Source: Caballeronia sordidicola
GTDB taxonomy: Bacteria > Pseudomonadota > Gammaproteobacteria > Burkholderiales > Burkholderiaceae
Length of the DNA stretch: 64,000 nt
Reading direction: 5' to 3'
Assembly: GCF_001544455.2 (NCBI RefSeq)
Contig: NZ_FCOC02000016.1
Location: forward strand, 62,001 to 126,000
Below, piece by piece: positions 33,890 to 46,000 of this stretch. Under the pieces are notes generated by a model. It worked only from the letters and a program-made list of their open reading frames with translations, was not told the origin of the DNA and made no database searches. Position numbers and translations under genes: made by a program. Position 1 is the first letter of the stretch. Every line of letters starts with the position of its first letter.

Positions 33890-35209
33890 TTACGCATCCG
33901 GCAAACCAGGAATGCTCACGCCGGCCGCTTGCAGCAGCAAAACGGCGTTGAGCGCCAAGACGGCAACTGCGGCAATCGTTGCAGCCGCCCTGACGAATGT
34001 TCTGCTCTGGTACGAACCCATGACTTTCCGGTTGCACGTGAACCAGACCAGCGCGGCCATGGGAAATGGCAATGCAAGGCTGAGCACAACCTGGCTCATG
34101 ACGAGCGCTTGCGTCACGTTCACGCCCAGCCACACGACGATAAAACTCGGAATCATCGTGAGTGCGCGGCGCAGCCATAGCGGAATGCGAAATCCGACAA
34201 AACCCTGCATGATCATCTGCCCGGCCATCGTTCCCACGACAGAACTCGAAATGCCCGACGCGATCAGCGACAAAAGAAAAATGCCGGCTGCGGCAATGCC
34301 CAAGAGCGGCGCGAGCGTGTGATAAGCCGTTTCGATCTCGGCCACTTCCGGATGACCCGAGTGAAACGCGCCGGATGCCATGATGACCATCGCAATGTTG
34401 ATCATGCCGGCAATGGTCAAGGCAATGACCACTTCCACGTTGGAGAACAAGATGATCTTCTTGCGTTCGACTTCGGTGCGCGCAGGCAGGCGTCGCTGCG
34501 TCAAGCCCGAATGCAGGAAAAGCGCGTGCGGCATGACCGTTGCGCCAATGATGCCGACCGCGATGGTGACCGCTTGCGCATCGGGCAACGAGGGCGAAAA
34601 GAGATGCAAGCCAACTTGCGCCCAGGCAACGGGCGTAATAAAAAGCTCCGCCAGATACGACAAGCCGATAATTCCAACCAGCGCGCCAATAATCAGTTCA
34701 AGCGGCCGATACCCTGCTTTTTCGAACATCAGCAAGCCGTAGGTGATGACAGCCGTTATTGCCATGCCAATCAGGATGGGCATGTGAAACAGCAGGCTAA
34801 GCCCGATCGCGCCGCCAAGGAATTCCGCGAGATCGGTCGCCATGGCGGCGATTTCGCTCACAGCCCACATCAGGTAGACAAGCGGCTTGGGGAAATTGTC
34901 CCGGCATAATTCGGCCAGGTTTTTTCCCGTGACAATGCCAAGCTTTGCGGAAAGCGCCTGGAATAGCATGGCTATTAAGTTCGCAAGCAATACAACCCAC
35001 AATAATCCATAGCCGTAGCGCGCGCCCGCTTGAATATTGGTCGCGAAATTGCCGGGATCCATATAAGCGACAGAAACGACCACCGCCGGTCCTGCGAACG
35101 GAAGCAGGACAGCGAGGCCCGTGCGGCGTCCGTCGAGCACCTCTTGCATGGCAAGCGTGGTGCTTTCGCTCATGGACTGATTGGTTTCGTTGCGCGTCCG
35201 GTCATCCAT
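33890..35209 (-). CDS. mntH: Nramp-family divalent metal (Mn/Fe) proton symporter
   Basis: This 439-residue membrane transporter of 11 helices has the metal-binding motif VAYMDPGNFATNIQAGA near residue 50 and the second motif TVMPHALFLHSGL near 240, both diagnostic for Nramp/MntH. It imports Mn2+ or Fe2+ with protons. ATG at 35209 (MDDRTRNETNQ) is the likely start; the frame opens 44 codons upstream without family similarity. Its upstream region, shared with a divergent beta-propeller gene, holds widely spaced inverted copies of ATAGCTTAAG. I saw no clear MntR or Fur box. Confidence 0.93.
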   Translation of the reverse strand: MDDRTRNETNQSMSESTTLAMQEVLDGRRTGLAVLLPFAGPAVVVSVAYMDPGNFATNIQAGARYGYGLLWVVLLANLIAMLFQALSAKLGIVTGKNLAELCRDNFPKPLVYLMWAVSEIAAMATDLAEFLGGAIGLSLLFHMPILIGMAITAVITYGLLMFEKAGYRPLELIIGALVGIIGLSYLAELFITPVAWAQVGLHLFSPSLPDAQAVTIAVGIIGATVMPHALFLHSGLTQRRLPARTEVERKKIILFSNVEVVIALTIAGMINIAMVIMASGAFHSGHPEVAEIETAYHTLAPLLGIAAAGIFLLSLIASGISSSVVGTMAGQMIMQGFVGFRIPLWLRRALTMIPSFIVVWLGVNVTQALVMSQVVLSLALPFPMAALVWFTCNRKVMGSYQSRTFVRAAATIAAVAVLALNAVLLLQAAGVSIPGLPDA

Positions 35210-35293
35210 TAATCGACTCAATACGTTAGAGATAAAGATTCGCTTGAGCGACCGGCTAGCGGTCGCACCGGTCGCGTCACGTGCAGTGCTTGA

Positions 35294-35362
35294 ATAGCTT
35301 AAGATTGCGCTGCTCCCGGTCTTTCCCTGGCCGTTAGCCAATAATCCGCGCCCTTAAGCTAT
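35294..35362. repeat. widely spaced perfect inverted repeat in the mntH upstream region
   Basis: ATAGCTTAAG (35294-35303) and its exact reverse complement CTTAAGCTAT (35353-35362) are separated by 49 bp. Each contains the palindrome CTTAAG. The 59 bp centre-to-centre spacing is between five and six helical turns. The pair lies between mntH and the divergent beta-propeller gene and could be a paired operator. Confidence 0.5.
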
Positions 35363-35413
35363 CAAAGCACAATTTTGGTCTTTCCGGACCGCCTAGATTT
35401 AATTCCTTTCAAT

Positions 35414-36421
35414 ATGCTCCGCACTGCAATCAGAAACCTTTCAAAGATGGCGCTGGTATCCGTGCTGGTCCATAGCACCGCATTCGCCGCGAATGCCCCG
35501 GACTCGAAAGTCATCGTGCTGGATTCCGGCGAAGCAAAACTTACGCTGATTGATCAAGCCGCCCATAAAGTTGTCGGCACGCAACCGACCGGCAAGGAAC
35601 CGCATCACCTGATGATCACGCCCGACGGCAATTCGCTTATCGTCGCCGATTCCGTTTCGAATGATCTGATCTTTATCGATCCGCATAGCGGCCAGGTGCA
35701 AAAACGGGTGGAAGCTATCGAAGATCCGTATCAGCTCGGGTTTTCTCCTGACCATAAGTGGTTTGTCACGGCGGGCTTGCGCCTTGATCGCGTCGATATC
35801 TATAAATATGACGGACACGACCTCACGCTCGCCAAGCGCGTTCCGCTAGGAAAAACACCTAGCCACATGACGTTTTCGTCGGACGCTCATACGGTTTTCA
35901 TCACCTTGCAGGATTCCGGCGAACTGGCCGCCATAGACCTGGCCACGCAGGCCGTGAAGTGGAAAATGCCGGTGGGCAACACGCCGGCGGGGTTATGGAT
36001 GACGCCTGGCGACAAGGAATTGCTGGTAGGCATGACCGGCGAAGACGACGTTGCGGTGGTCGACTGGCACAAGCAGCAAGTCACCAAGCGCATCCAGACG
36101 GGCAAGGGCGCGCATAACTTCCGCAACCTCGACGACGGCAAGCATGTCGCCGTGACGAACCGCGTTGCCAGCACCATCAGCATTCTCGATTACACGACGC
36201 TGCAAAAAGTCGCCGACATCACGGGTCTTCTCCCCGGACCGGACGACATGGAATTGTCGGCGGATCGCAAGACGCTGTGGGTCACGTTCCGCTTCGCGCG
36301 CCACGTAGGGGTGATCGATCTGAACAGCTACAAGCTGGTCGATACCATTGCCGTGGGCCGCTCGCCGCATGGGATCTATTTTGCTAACCGCGCGCCAGTG
36401 TATGCGCCGAATCCGGACTAG
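35414..36421 (+). CDS. periplasmic YVTN-type beta-propeller repeat protein
   Basis: This 335-residue protein has a signal peptide (MLRTAIRNLSKMALVSVLVHSTAFA-AN) and repeated YVTN/40-residue propeller blades, for example KVIVLDSGEAKLTLIDQAAHKVVGTQPTGKEPHHLMITPDG, followed by similar units about every 40-45 residues. The family is linked to nitrite reductase-like NirN propellers and surface-layer proteins but has no catalytic motif here (no haem CxxCH). It probably binds a partner in the periplasm. ATG at 35414 gives the signal peptide. It may be co-transcribed with the sterol desaturase gene 75 bp downstream. Confidence 0.85.
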   Translation: MLRTAIRNLSKMALVSVLVHSTAFAANAPDSKVIVLDSGEAKLTLIDQAAHKVVGTQPTGKEPHHLMITPDGNSLIVADSVSNDLIFIDPHSGQVQKRVEAIEDPYQLGFSPDHKWFVTAGLRLDRVDIYKYDGHDLTLAKRVPLGKTPSHMTFSSDAHTVFITLQDSGELAAIDLATQAVKWKMPVGNTPAGLWMTPGDKELLVGMTGEDDVAVVDWHKQQVTKRIQTGKGAHNFRNLDDGKHVAVTNRVASTISILDYTTLQKVADITGLLPGPDDMELSADRKTLWVTFRFARHVGVIDLNSYKLVDTIAVGRSPHGIYFANRAPVYAPNPD

Positions 36422-36495
36422 GCCGCAGCCGTGGCGCGGCTATTGCCCGATATTGCGGGTTATTGCGGGTTAATTGACAAAGCAGGGGCATTTGC

Positions 36496-37485
36496 ATGGT
36501 GACTGAGATTCTCGCGCAACTCGATAACGCGGTGGGCAGCCTCCAGACTCTTCTCTACGTCGACGTTGTCCAGCCGCTCTTCTTCAAGGCCGGCTTGATG
36601 GGTTACGACGAAGACACGTACGACGCACTGTATTGGGTGATCATCGGCGCGCTGGAAGTGCTGGCGACATTCGCGATCCTGCGGCCGCTGGAAGCGCTTC
36701 GCCCCATTGAAACATGGCAGGACCGCAAGGCGGTTCGTTCTGACGTTTTCTATACGTGGATCGCCAAGCTCGGCATCATCAACCTTGCGTTCTTTTTCCT
36801 GTTGCAGCCGGTCTTCAATCATTGGCAGAGCCTGATGGTGATCCACGGCATTCCGAATATCGATGTGGATGGTCTCTGGCCCGGCGTGACCGATCAGCCG
36901 GTCGTGTCGTTCGTGATCTATCTCGTCGTGCTCGATTTTGCGGGCTATTGGTATCACCGCTGGCAACACCGGTTTGGCGTGTGGTGGGAACTGCACGCGG
37001 TCCATCATAGCCAGCAGCAGATGTCGCTCTGGGCTGACGACCGCAATCATTTTCTCGACGACATCATCCAGGCGGCATTTTTCGCAGGCATCTCGCTTTT
37101 TATCGGCGTGGAGCCGTCTCAGTTTGTGGTTCTGGTCGCGCTCGGCAATGTGCTGCAGAGCATCCAGCACGTGAACGCGCGCTTGCCGTTTGTGCCGATG
37201 CTCGACCGCTTGCTGGTAAGTCCCACGTTTCACCGGCGTCATCACGCGATTGGCTACGGTCACGAAGGTACGCGTTATGGCTGCAATTTCGGCGTGCTGT
37301 TTCCTTGGTGGGACATCCTGTTCAAGACTGCATCGTGGAACCGTGTGGTGGAGCCGACTGGCATTCGCGATCAGTTGCCCGCGCCCGCGGGTCTGGGACG
37401 TAACTATGGAATGGGCATGTGGGCGCAGCAATGGCACGCATTTGTGCGCATTGCGCAGCGCTTGCGCCGTACGACCGCCGCCTGA
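36496..37485 (+). CDS. sterol desaturase / fatty acid hydroxylase-family membrane enzyme
   Basis: This 329-residue protein has four or more membrane helices and the three histidine boxes of the non-haem di-iron hydroxylase family: YHRWQHR (near residue 155), ELHAVHHSQ (near 172) and TFHRRHHAIGYGHEG (near 245), plus NH in DDRNHF. It hydroxylates or desaturates a lipid at the inner membrane. Members occur for hopanoids, sphingolipid-like and fatty acids; the substrate is not visible. A strong intrinsic terminator follows 37 bp after the stop. Confidence 0.92.
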   Translation: MVTEILAQLDNAVGSLQTLLYVDVVQPLFFKAGLMGYDEDTYDALYWVIIGALEVLATFAILRPLEALRPIETWQDRKAVRSDVFYTWIAKLGIINLAFFFLLQPVFNHWQSLMVIHGIPNIDVDGLWPGVTDQPVVSFVIYLVVLDFAGYWYHRWQHRFGVWWELHAVHHSQQQMSLWADDRNHFLDDIIQAAFFAGISLFIGVEPSQFVVLVALGNVLQSIQHVNARLPFVPMLDRLLVSPTFHRRHHAIGYGHEGTRYGCNFGVLFPWWDILFKTASWNRVVEPTGIRDQLPAPAGLGRNYGMGMWAQQWHAFVRIAQRLRRTTAA

Positions 37486-37522
37486 ACAGTTTGATTGCGG
37501 CTTGAGCCGCGCCGATTGAGCT

Positions 37523-37555
37523 AACGCCATGCGCTTTGCGCATGGCGTTTTTTTT
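37523..37555 (+). terminator. strong rho-independent terminator
   Basis: AACGCCATGCGC (37523-37534) pairs perfectly with GCGCATGGCGTT (37538-37549) across a TTT loop, running into eight T residues (37548-37555). It ends the sterol desaturase transcript and isolates the kdp operon. Confidence 0.93.
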
Positions 37556-37686
37556 ATTGGCTTCGCGAGAGCGCCCGCAGGCTTCTTTACATGTTTTTTA
37601 TACCCGCCGCCGTTCTCTTTTCCAGCCGTTTACACGCCTTCAACTAACCTTCAGCACGTCCAAATCCGCTACGGGAGAACAACACA

Positions 37687-37791
37687 ATGGACCTGCTTTA
37701 TATCGCCGGCATCGTCGCCTTCTGGGCCTTATGCGCGGCGCTTGCAATTGGTTGCGACAAGTTGCGTCGCGCTCCGGGAGGCCGTCCATGA
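37687..37791 (+). CDS. 34-residue membrane peptide preceding kdpF
   Basis: This 34-codon ORF starts MDLLYIAGIVAFWALCAALA and ends in a short basic tail (DKLRRAPGGRP). It is one transmembrane helix with a cytoplasmic positive end. It follows GGGAGAACAACAC and its stop overlaps the kdpF ATG (ATGA), so it is translationally coupled into the operon. Similar peptides precede kdpF in other proteobacteria, by my recollection of the family, with no known function. It may assist assembly or stability of KdpFABC. Confidence 0.72.
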   Translation: MDLLYIAGIVAFWALCAALAIGCDKLRRAPGGRP

Positions 37792-37883
37792 CCACCTGGA
37801 TGCTGGTGCTGGCCGGTGCCTCGACACTGCTCTTGTTCGTGTACCTCGTGTACGCGTTGCTGCGTGCGGAGGATCTGGAATGA
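37788..37883 (+). CDS. kdpF: potassium-transporting ATPase subunit KdpF
   Basis: This 31-residue single-helix peptide, MTTWMLVLAGASTLLLFVYL then VYALLRAEDLE, has the typical end LLRAE of KdpF, which stabilises the KdpFABC complex in the inner membrane. It overlaps both the 34-residue ORF before it and kdpA after it by ATGA junctions. Confidence 0.93.
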   Translation: MTTWMLVLAGASTLLLFVYLVYALLRAEDLE

Positions 37884-39688
37884 ACGCGAATACCGTGTTT
37901 CAAGCGGCTCTTTTTATTGTTGTGCTGATCGCGCTCGCGATCCCGGCAGGCCGATACATAACAGCCGTGCTCGATGGTTCTTCGGTGGTGGTTCGCCGAA
38001 TCGGCCGCCCGATTGAATCAGTCTTGTACAAGCTCGCCGGAGTCGACGACAAAGCGGAAATGTCGTGGAAGCACTACGCCCTTGCCGTGCTCGCGTTCAA
38101 CGCGCTGGGCACGCTGGTCGTGTTCGGCTTCCTGCGTTTGCAGCAGTGGTTGCCGTCGAACCCGCAAGGCTTTGGTCCGATGACCCCGGATGGCGCGTTC
38201 AACACCGCCGTCAGCTTCGTCACCAATACCAACTGGCAGGACTACACCCCTGAAGCAACCGCGAGCTACCTGTCGCAAATGACCGGCTTGTCGGTGCAGA
38301 ACTTCCTGTCGGCGGCAACGGGCATAGCGGTCGTGGTTGCATTGATTCGCGGCTTCGCACGCCATACCGCGAGCACCATCGGCAACTTCTGGGTCGACCT
38401 GACCCGTATCACGCTGTATATCCTCGCGCCCATGGCAACCGTCATTGCGCTGGTGTTCGTGAGCCAGGGCGTGATCCAGAACTTCGAAGCCTATCGGGAT
38501 GTCGGCACGCTTCAGACCACGACGTATCAGGCACCAAAAGTCGATGCCCAGGGTAACGCCGTGAAAGACGCCAAGGGCAATCCGGTGATGGTCGAGAACA
38601 AGGCCGACAAGCAGACGCTGGCAATGGGTCCGGTCGCCTCGCAAGAAGCCATCAAGATGCTCGGCACGAATGGCGGCGGTTTCTTCAATGCCAACTCGGC
38701 GCATCCGTATGAAAACCCCACACCGTTCTCGAACTTCGTCCAGATGCTGTCCATGCTGATCATTCCCGCGTCGCTGTGCGTGGTGTTCGGAAGGATGGTC
38801 GGCGACAGGCGGCAGAGTTACGCAATCCTCGGGGCCATGACCATAGCGTTCGCGATTGCATGTTGGGGCGAAATCTCGTTCGAGCAGGCGGGAAATCCGC
38901 TGTTTGCATCGCTTCATGTCGATCAAAGTGCGTCGCCGATGCAAGCCGGCGGTAACGCCGAGGGCAAGGAAACGCGCTTCGGCATTGCGCAGTCGGGCAT
39001 CTTCACGGTCGCCACGACCGCTGCTTCGTGCGGTGCGGTGAACAATACGCACGACTCGCTTACGCCAATGGGCGGCTTCGTTCCATTGCTGCTGATCCAG
39101 CTTGGCGAAGTGATCTTCGGCGGCGTGGGGTCCGGTCTCTACGGCATGCTCGTGTTCGCAATGCTCGCGGTGTTCGTCGCCGGCCTGATGATAGGCCGTA
39201 CACCTGAATATATCGGCAAAAAGATCGAATCGTACGAAATGAAGATGGTTGCGATCGTGGTACTGCTGACGCCATTCCTCGTGCTGCTCGGCGCGTCGAT
39301 AGGGGTGCTGACCACAGCCGGCACCGCGGGTATATCGAACCCTGGGCCGCATGGCTTCTCCGAAGTCCTGTACGCCTATAGCTCGGCCGCGAACAACAAT
39401 GGCAGCGCGTTTGCGGGCCTCACGGTCAGCACGCCGTTCTACAACATCACGACCGGCATTGCGATGTGGTTCGGCCGCTTCGGCTCGATCATTCCGGTGC
39501 TTGCGATTGCCGGCGCGCTGGCCGCCAAGAAGCGCATTGCCACGACCGCCGGCAGCTTGCCAACGCACGGTCCGTTGTTTGTCGTGCTGCTGCTCGGCAC
39601 CGTGGTGCTGGTGGGCGCACTGACGTATGTGCCTGCGCTTGCGCTGGGCCCGATAGTCGAGCATCTGATGATGCTCTCGGGCAAATAA
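37880..39688 (+). CDS. kdpA: potassium-transporting ATPase subunit KdpA (K+ channel-like subunit)
   Basis: This 602-residue protein has about ten membrane helices. Family segments include NTAVSFVTNTNWQDYTPEATASYLSQM (first selectivity loop), LGTNGGGFFNANSAHPYENPTPFSNF, TTAASCGAVNNTHDSLTPMGG and LYAYSSAANNNGSAFAGL (later pore loops). It carries K+ through the complex. ATG at 37880 overlaps the kdpF stop; upstream in-frame codons belong to the kdpF region. It is 24 bp from kdpB. Confidence 0.97.
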   Translation: MNANTVFQAALFIVVLIALAIPAGRYITAVLDGSSVVVRRIGRPIESVLYKLAGVDDKAEMSWKHYALAVLAFNALGTLVVFGFLRLQQWLPSNPQGFGPMTPDGAFNTAVSFVTNTNWQDYTPEATASYLSQMTGLSVQNFLSAATGIAVVVALIRGFARHTASTIGNFWVDLTRITLYILAPMATVIALVFVSQGVIQNFEAYRDVGTLQTTTYQAPKVDAQGNAVKDAKGNPVMVENKADKQTLAMGPVASQEAIKMLGTNGGGFFNANSAHPYENPTPFSNFVQMLSMLIIPASLCVVFGRMVGDRRQSYAILGAMTIAFAIACWGEISFEQAGNPLFASLHVDQSASPMQAGGNAEGKETRFGIAQSGIFTVATTAASCGAVNNTHDSLTPMGGFVPLLLIQLGEVIFGGVGSGLYGMLVFAMLAVFVAGLMIGRTPEYIGKKIESYEMKMVAIVVLLTPFLVLLGASIGVLTTAGTAGISNPGPHGFSEVLYAYSSAANNNGSAFAGLTVSTPFYNITTGIAMWFGRFGSIIPVLAIAGALAAKKRIATTAGSLPTHGPLFVVLLLGTVVLVGALTYVPALALGPIVEHLMMLSGK

Positions 39689-39712
39689 GCGGTCACTGAT
39701 ACAGAGGAAAGT

Positions 39713-41866
<2,154 letters not shown>

Positions 41867-41915
41867 ACTTCGTGGCGGTCACTTCATACCCTGGCTTTTA
41901 ACTGGATCGTCAATC

Positions 41916-42497
41916 ATGAAAAACATCATTCGCCCCGTGATCGTACTGTTCGCGGCACTGACCGTCGTAACCGGGCTCATCTATCCGGCCGTGGTGACCG
42001 CGGTTGCCCAAGCGGCATTTCCGGCGCAAGCGAACGGCAGCGTGATCGAGAAGAGCGGCAAGCCAGTCGGCTCGGAACTCATCGGCCAGCAATTCGATGC
42101 GCCCGGTTACTTCTGGGGCCGTCTGTCCGCGACTTCGCCGAATCCGTATAACGCGACTGCATCGAGCGGCTCGAATCTTGGTCCGACCAATCCCGCACTC
42201 GCCGATGAAGTCAAAGGGCGGATCAGCGCATTGCATGACGCCGATCCGGCCAACACTGCGCCCGTTCCCGTCGATCTCGTGACATCGTCTGGCAGTGGCC
42301 TCGACCCTGAGATCAGCCCGGCCGCCGCCGCGTATCAGATCGACCGCGTGGCGAAGGCCCGCAAGCTCTCGCATAACGACGTCGAAGCACTTGTTCAACG
42401 CGCGACCACCGGCCGCCAGTTCGGCATTCTCGGCGAAGCGCGTGTGAATGTGCTCAAGCTCAACCTTGCGCTTGACGAAATGAAGCCTGCAAGCTGA
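41916..42497 (+). CDS. kdpC: potassium-transporting ATPase subunit KdpC
   Basis: This 193-residue protein has one N-terminal helix (IIRPVIVLFAALTVVTGLIYP) and a periplasmic domain with GSELIGQQFDAPGYFWGRLSATSPNPYNATASSGSNLGPTNPAL and the terminal VNVLKLNLALDEM, all typical of KdpC. It works as a structural or catalytic chaperone in KdpFABC. ATG at 41916 gives the membrane anchor; the frame opens 21 codons earlier inside the kdpB end. kdpD and kdpE are not next to it, so the sensor pair must be elsewhere or absent. Confidence 0.96.
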   Translation: MKNIIRPVIVLFAALTVVTGLIYPAVVTAVAQAAFPAQANGSVIEKSGKPVGSELIGQQFDAPGYFWGRLSATSPNPYNATASSGSNLGPTNPALADEVKGRISALHDADPANTAPVPVDLVTSSGSGLDPEISPAAAAYQIDRVAKARKLSHNDVEALVQRATTGRQFGILGEARVNVLKLNLALDEMKPAS

Positions 42498-42506
42498 TCA
42501 AGCGGC

Positions 42507-42863
42507 TTATTTGTTGCTGCCCGCGCCTGTTCCATACAAACCATTGTTAAAGCCGCCGGCACCTTCGGTCTTATGCTGATTGCCTGCCGTCGCGCCTCGT
42601 GCGTTTCCCGCGGCTTCCTTCGACTGCGGTTTGAGCGACTCATGTACCGTCGATGCCGACGCATCGGGCTGTGTTCCAGCCGACGAAGTCCGATTGTCCT
42701 GAGACGAGCTGCCGTTTCCCTGCGAAATTTGCGCAAAGCCATAAGTGCTTAGCGCAAATAGAACGCTGCCCGCGAAAACCGCAGTCACACGCGCTCGCAA
42801 ACGCTTGCGAAACTGCACATCGACGTTAAGGAAAGGAAAAGTGTCGTGCGCTTGGTAGGCCAT
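42507..42863 (-). CDS. hypothetical membrane-anchored or exported Ser/Gly/Asn-rich protein
   Basis: This 118-residue protein has an N-terminal basic region then a hydrophobic segment (RARVTAVFAGSVLFALSTYGFA) that acts as a signal or anchor. The polar, low-complexity tail is rich in S, G, N, Q and T (QGNGSSSQDNRTSSAGTQPD, GAGGFNNGLYGTGAGSNK). I do not recognise it. It is convergent with kdpC, 9 bp away. ATG at 42863 gives a sensible signal; the frame opens 25 codons further. Such tails occur in poorly conserved periplasmic proteins of this group. Confidence 0.6.
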   Translation of the reverse strand: MAYQAHDTFPFLNVDVQFRKRLRARVTAVFAGSVLFALSTYGFAQISQGNGSSSQDNRTSSAGTQPDASASTVHESLKPQSKEAAGNARGATAGNQHKTEGAGGFNNGLYGTGAGSNK

Positions 42864-43057
42864 GGAGAGCGTAATAAATTGGAGTGTTAAGGCAACATGC
42901 ACGAACAATGCCTGACCATTACCAAAATATTCCAACACATTACTTATTTATTACTGCTAGCGCCTTAACGCCGTTCTCCTAAGGTCACCAAGCGCTTGCC
43001 CATGCCTGCTCGGCAGTCATTTGCGCCAAGCTTTCTGCGAAATTAGTCCTACGACTT

Positions 43058-43063
43058 TATAAT
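43058..43063 (+). promoter_or_regulatory. -10-like TATAAT upstream of fdnG
   Basis: A perfect TATAAT lies at 43058-43063, 33 bp before the preferred fdnG ATG. No good -35 is visible at the right distance (CTTTCTGCGA region), so an activator may be needed. It is the only clear promoter-like element in the 233 bp between the hypothetical gene and fdnG. Confidence 0.45.
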
Positions 43064-43096
43064 CGGCACCGGTCCCCAAAAATGCCGAGGCGCACG

Positions 43097-46000
43097 ATGC
43101 TACAAATGTCCCGGCGACAGTTCCTGAAAGTTTCCGCAAGCACGCTTGCCGGATCGAGCCTGGCCCTAATGGGCTTCTCGCCGGCGCCGGCTTTAGCGGA
43201 AGTCCGCCAGTACAAGCTGTCGCGTACTACTGAAACGCGTAATACCTGTCCGTACTGCTCAGTCGGATGCGGCATCCTGATGTACGGCCTGGGCGACAAC
43301 GCTAAGAACGCCAAGTCGAGCATTATTCATATTGAAGGCGACCCGGATCATCCGGTCAATCGCGGCACGCTGTGCCCCAAGGGCGCGAGCCTTATCGATT
43401 TCATTCATAGTCCGAGCCGGTTGAAATTTCCGGAATATCGCGCGGCGGGATCGAATGAATGGAAACGCATGTCGTGGGAAGACGCACTCGATCGCATTGC
43501 CAAGCTGATGAAGGACGATCGCGACGCAAACTTTGTCGAGACGACCGAAGACGGCAAGAAGGTCAACCGATGGCTGACCACCGGCATGCTGGCGGCATCG
43601 GCCGGAAGCAATGAAGTTGGATATTTGACGCACAAGACTGCACGCAGTCTTGGCATGCTCGCATTCGATAATCAAGCACGTGTCTGACACGGCCCGACGG
43701 TGGCAGGTCTTGCCCCGACGTTTGGCCGTGGAGCGATGACGAACCATTGGGTCGACATCAAGAACGCGGACGTGATTCTGGTAATGGGCGGCAATGCAGC
43801 CGAGGCGCACCCGTGCGGTTTCAAATGGGTCACCGAAGCCAAGGCGCACAGAAAAGCAAGGCTGATCGTAGTCGATCCGCGCTTTACGCGGACAGCTTCG
43901 GTCGCGGATTATTACGCGCAGATTCGCACGGGTTCGGACATTGTGTTCCTTGGCGGCGTAATTAATTATCTGCTGACGAACGACAAGATCCAGCACGAGT
44001 ACGTCAAGAATTACACGGACTTCCCGTTTATTGTCCGTGAGGACTTTGCGTTTACGGACGGGTTGTATTCCGGCTATGACGTGCAAAAGCATAGCTACGA
44101 CAAATCGACCTGGGATTACGAACGCGGCGACGATGGTTACGCCAAAGTCGATCCCACGCTGCAGCATCCGCGCTGCGTGTACAACCTGATGAAGCAGCAC
44201 TACTCGCGCTATACGCCCGAGCAAGTGGAGAAGATCTGCGGCACGCCCAAGGAGAAATTTCTGAAGGTATGCGAGATGCTTGCGTCTACCGCCGTCCCCG
44301 GACGCGCCGGTACGATCCTGTACGCGCTTGGCTGGACGCATCATTCGGTTGGATCGCAGATCATCCGCACTGGCGCCATGGTGCAGTTGCTGCTGGGTAA
44401 CATCGGCATTGCGGGCGGCGGCATGAATGCGTTGCGCGGCCACTCGAATATTCAGGGTTTGACCGACCTTGGGCTCATGTCGAACCTGCTGCCGGGCTAT
44501 ATGACGTTGCCCATGGAAGGCGAACAGGACTTCGATGCGTACATCAAGAAGCGTGCAACACAGCCATTACGCCCGAACCAATTAAGTTACTGGCGCAACT
44601 ATCGTGCGTTCCATGTGAGCTTCATGAAGTCGTGGTGGGGCGCGAACGCGACCGCTGAAAACAACTTCGGCTTCGACTATTTGCCCAAGCTCGACAAGTC
44701 CTACGACATGCTGCAAGTGTTCGAGCTGATGAACCAGGGCAAGATGAACGGCTACCTCGCGCAAGGGTTCAATCCGCTTGCGGCGGCGCCGAACAAGGCG
44801 AAGATCGGCGCGAGTCTCGCCAAGCTGAAATGGCTCGTCATCATGGACCCGCTCGCTACTGAAACGTCCGAGTTCTGGAAGAACTTTGGCGAGTTCAACG
44901 ACGTGGATCCATCGAAGATCCAGACGGAAGTATTCCGCCTGCCCACTACGTGTTTTGCTGAAGAACGCGGTTCGCTCGTAAGTTCGAGCCGCGTACTGCA
45001 GTGGCACTGGCAGGGCGCGGACGGTCCGGGGGAATCGAAGAGCGACCTGGAAATCATGTCGGGCCTGTGGCTGCGAATCAGGAAGGCGTACAAGGAGCAG
45101 GGTGGCAAATACCCTGATCCCATTGTCAACATGAGCTGGCCGTATTCGGATCCGGAGAGTCCGACGCCCGAAGAAATCGCGATGGAGTTCAACGGCAAGG
45201 CTCTGGACGACGTGACCGATGTCGCCGATAAAACCAAGGTCCTGGCGAAAAAAGGCGAGCAGTTGTCGAGCTTCGCGCTACTTCGCGACGACGGCAGCAC
45301 GGCAAGCGGTTGCTGGATTTTCTGCGGATCATGGACGCAGGCCGGCAACCAGATGGGCCGTCGCGACAATTCGGACCCCACAGGTATTGGCAACACGTTG
45401 AACTGGGCATGGGCGTGGCCGGCGAACCGGCGGATCTTATACAACCGTGCTTCATGCGACGTCAGCGGCAAGCCCTTCGACATGACGCGCAAGCTGATTG
45501 CGTGGAACGGCAAGACGTGGGCCGGTGCGGATATAGCCGACTTCAAGGCGGATGAACCGCCTGAAAATGGCATGAACCCGTTCATCATGAATCCGGAAGG
45601 CGTGGCGCGTTTCTTCTCGCGTGATGGTCTGGTGGAAGGGCCGTTCCCGGAGCATTACGAGCCGTTCGAAAACCCGCTGGGCTACAACCCGATGCACCCG
45701 GACAACAAGGCGGTCGTCAGCAATCCGGCGGCGCGCGTGTTCCCGGACGATCGCGCCGCGTTCGGCACGCACGAGCATTTCCCGCACACGGCGACGACTT
45801 ATCGCCTGACCGAGCACTTCCATTACTGGACCAAGCACGCGCGCCTCAACGCAATCGTGCAGCCGCAGCAGTTCGTGGAAATTGGCGAGGACCTGGCCAA
45901 GGAAGTCGGCGTGGTTGCGGGCGATCGCGTGAAAGTGTCGTCCAATCGCGGCCACATCGTTGCTGTCGCGGTCGTGACGAAGCGGATCAAACCTTTGATG

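Noticed and set aside
36460..37530. 356-codon minus-strand frame opposite the sterol desaturase
   Set aside because: His/Arg-rich shadow; the plus-strand protein carries all three histidine boxes.
43682..43699. TGA in fdnG read as a frameshift or gene end
   Set aside because: The same frame continues with perfect family sequence. TGA falls exactly at the selenocysteine position, and a SECIS hairpin and selA/selB/selC are present.
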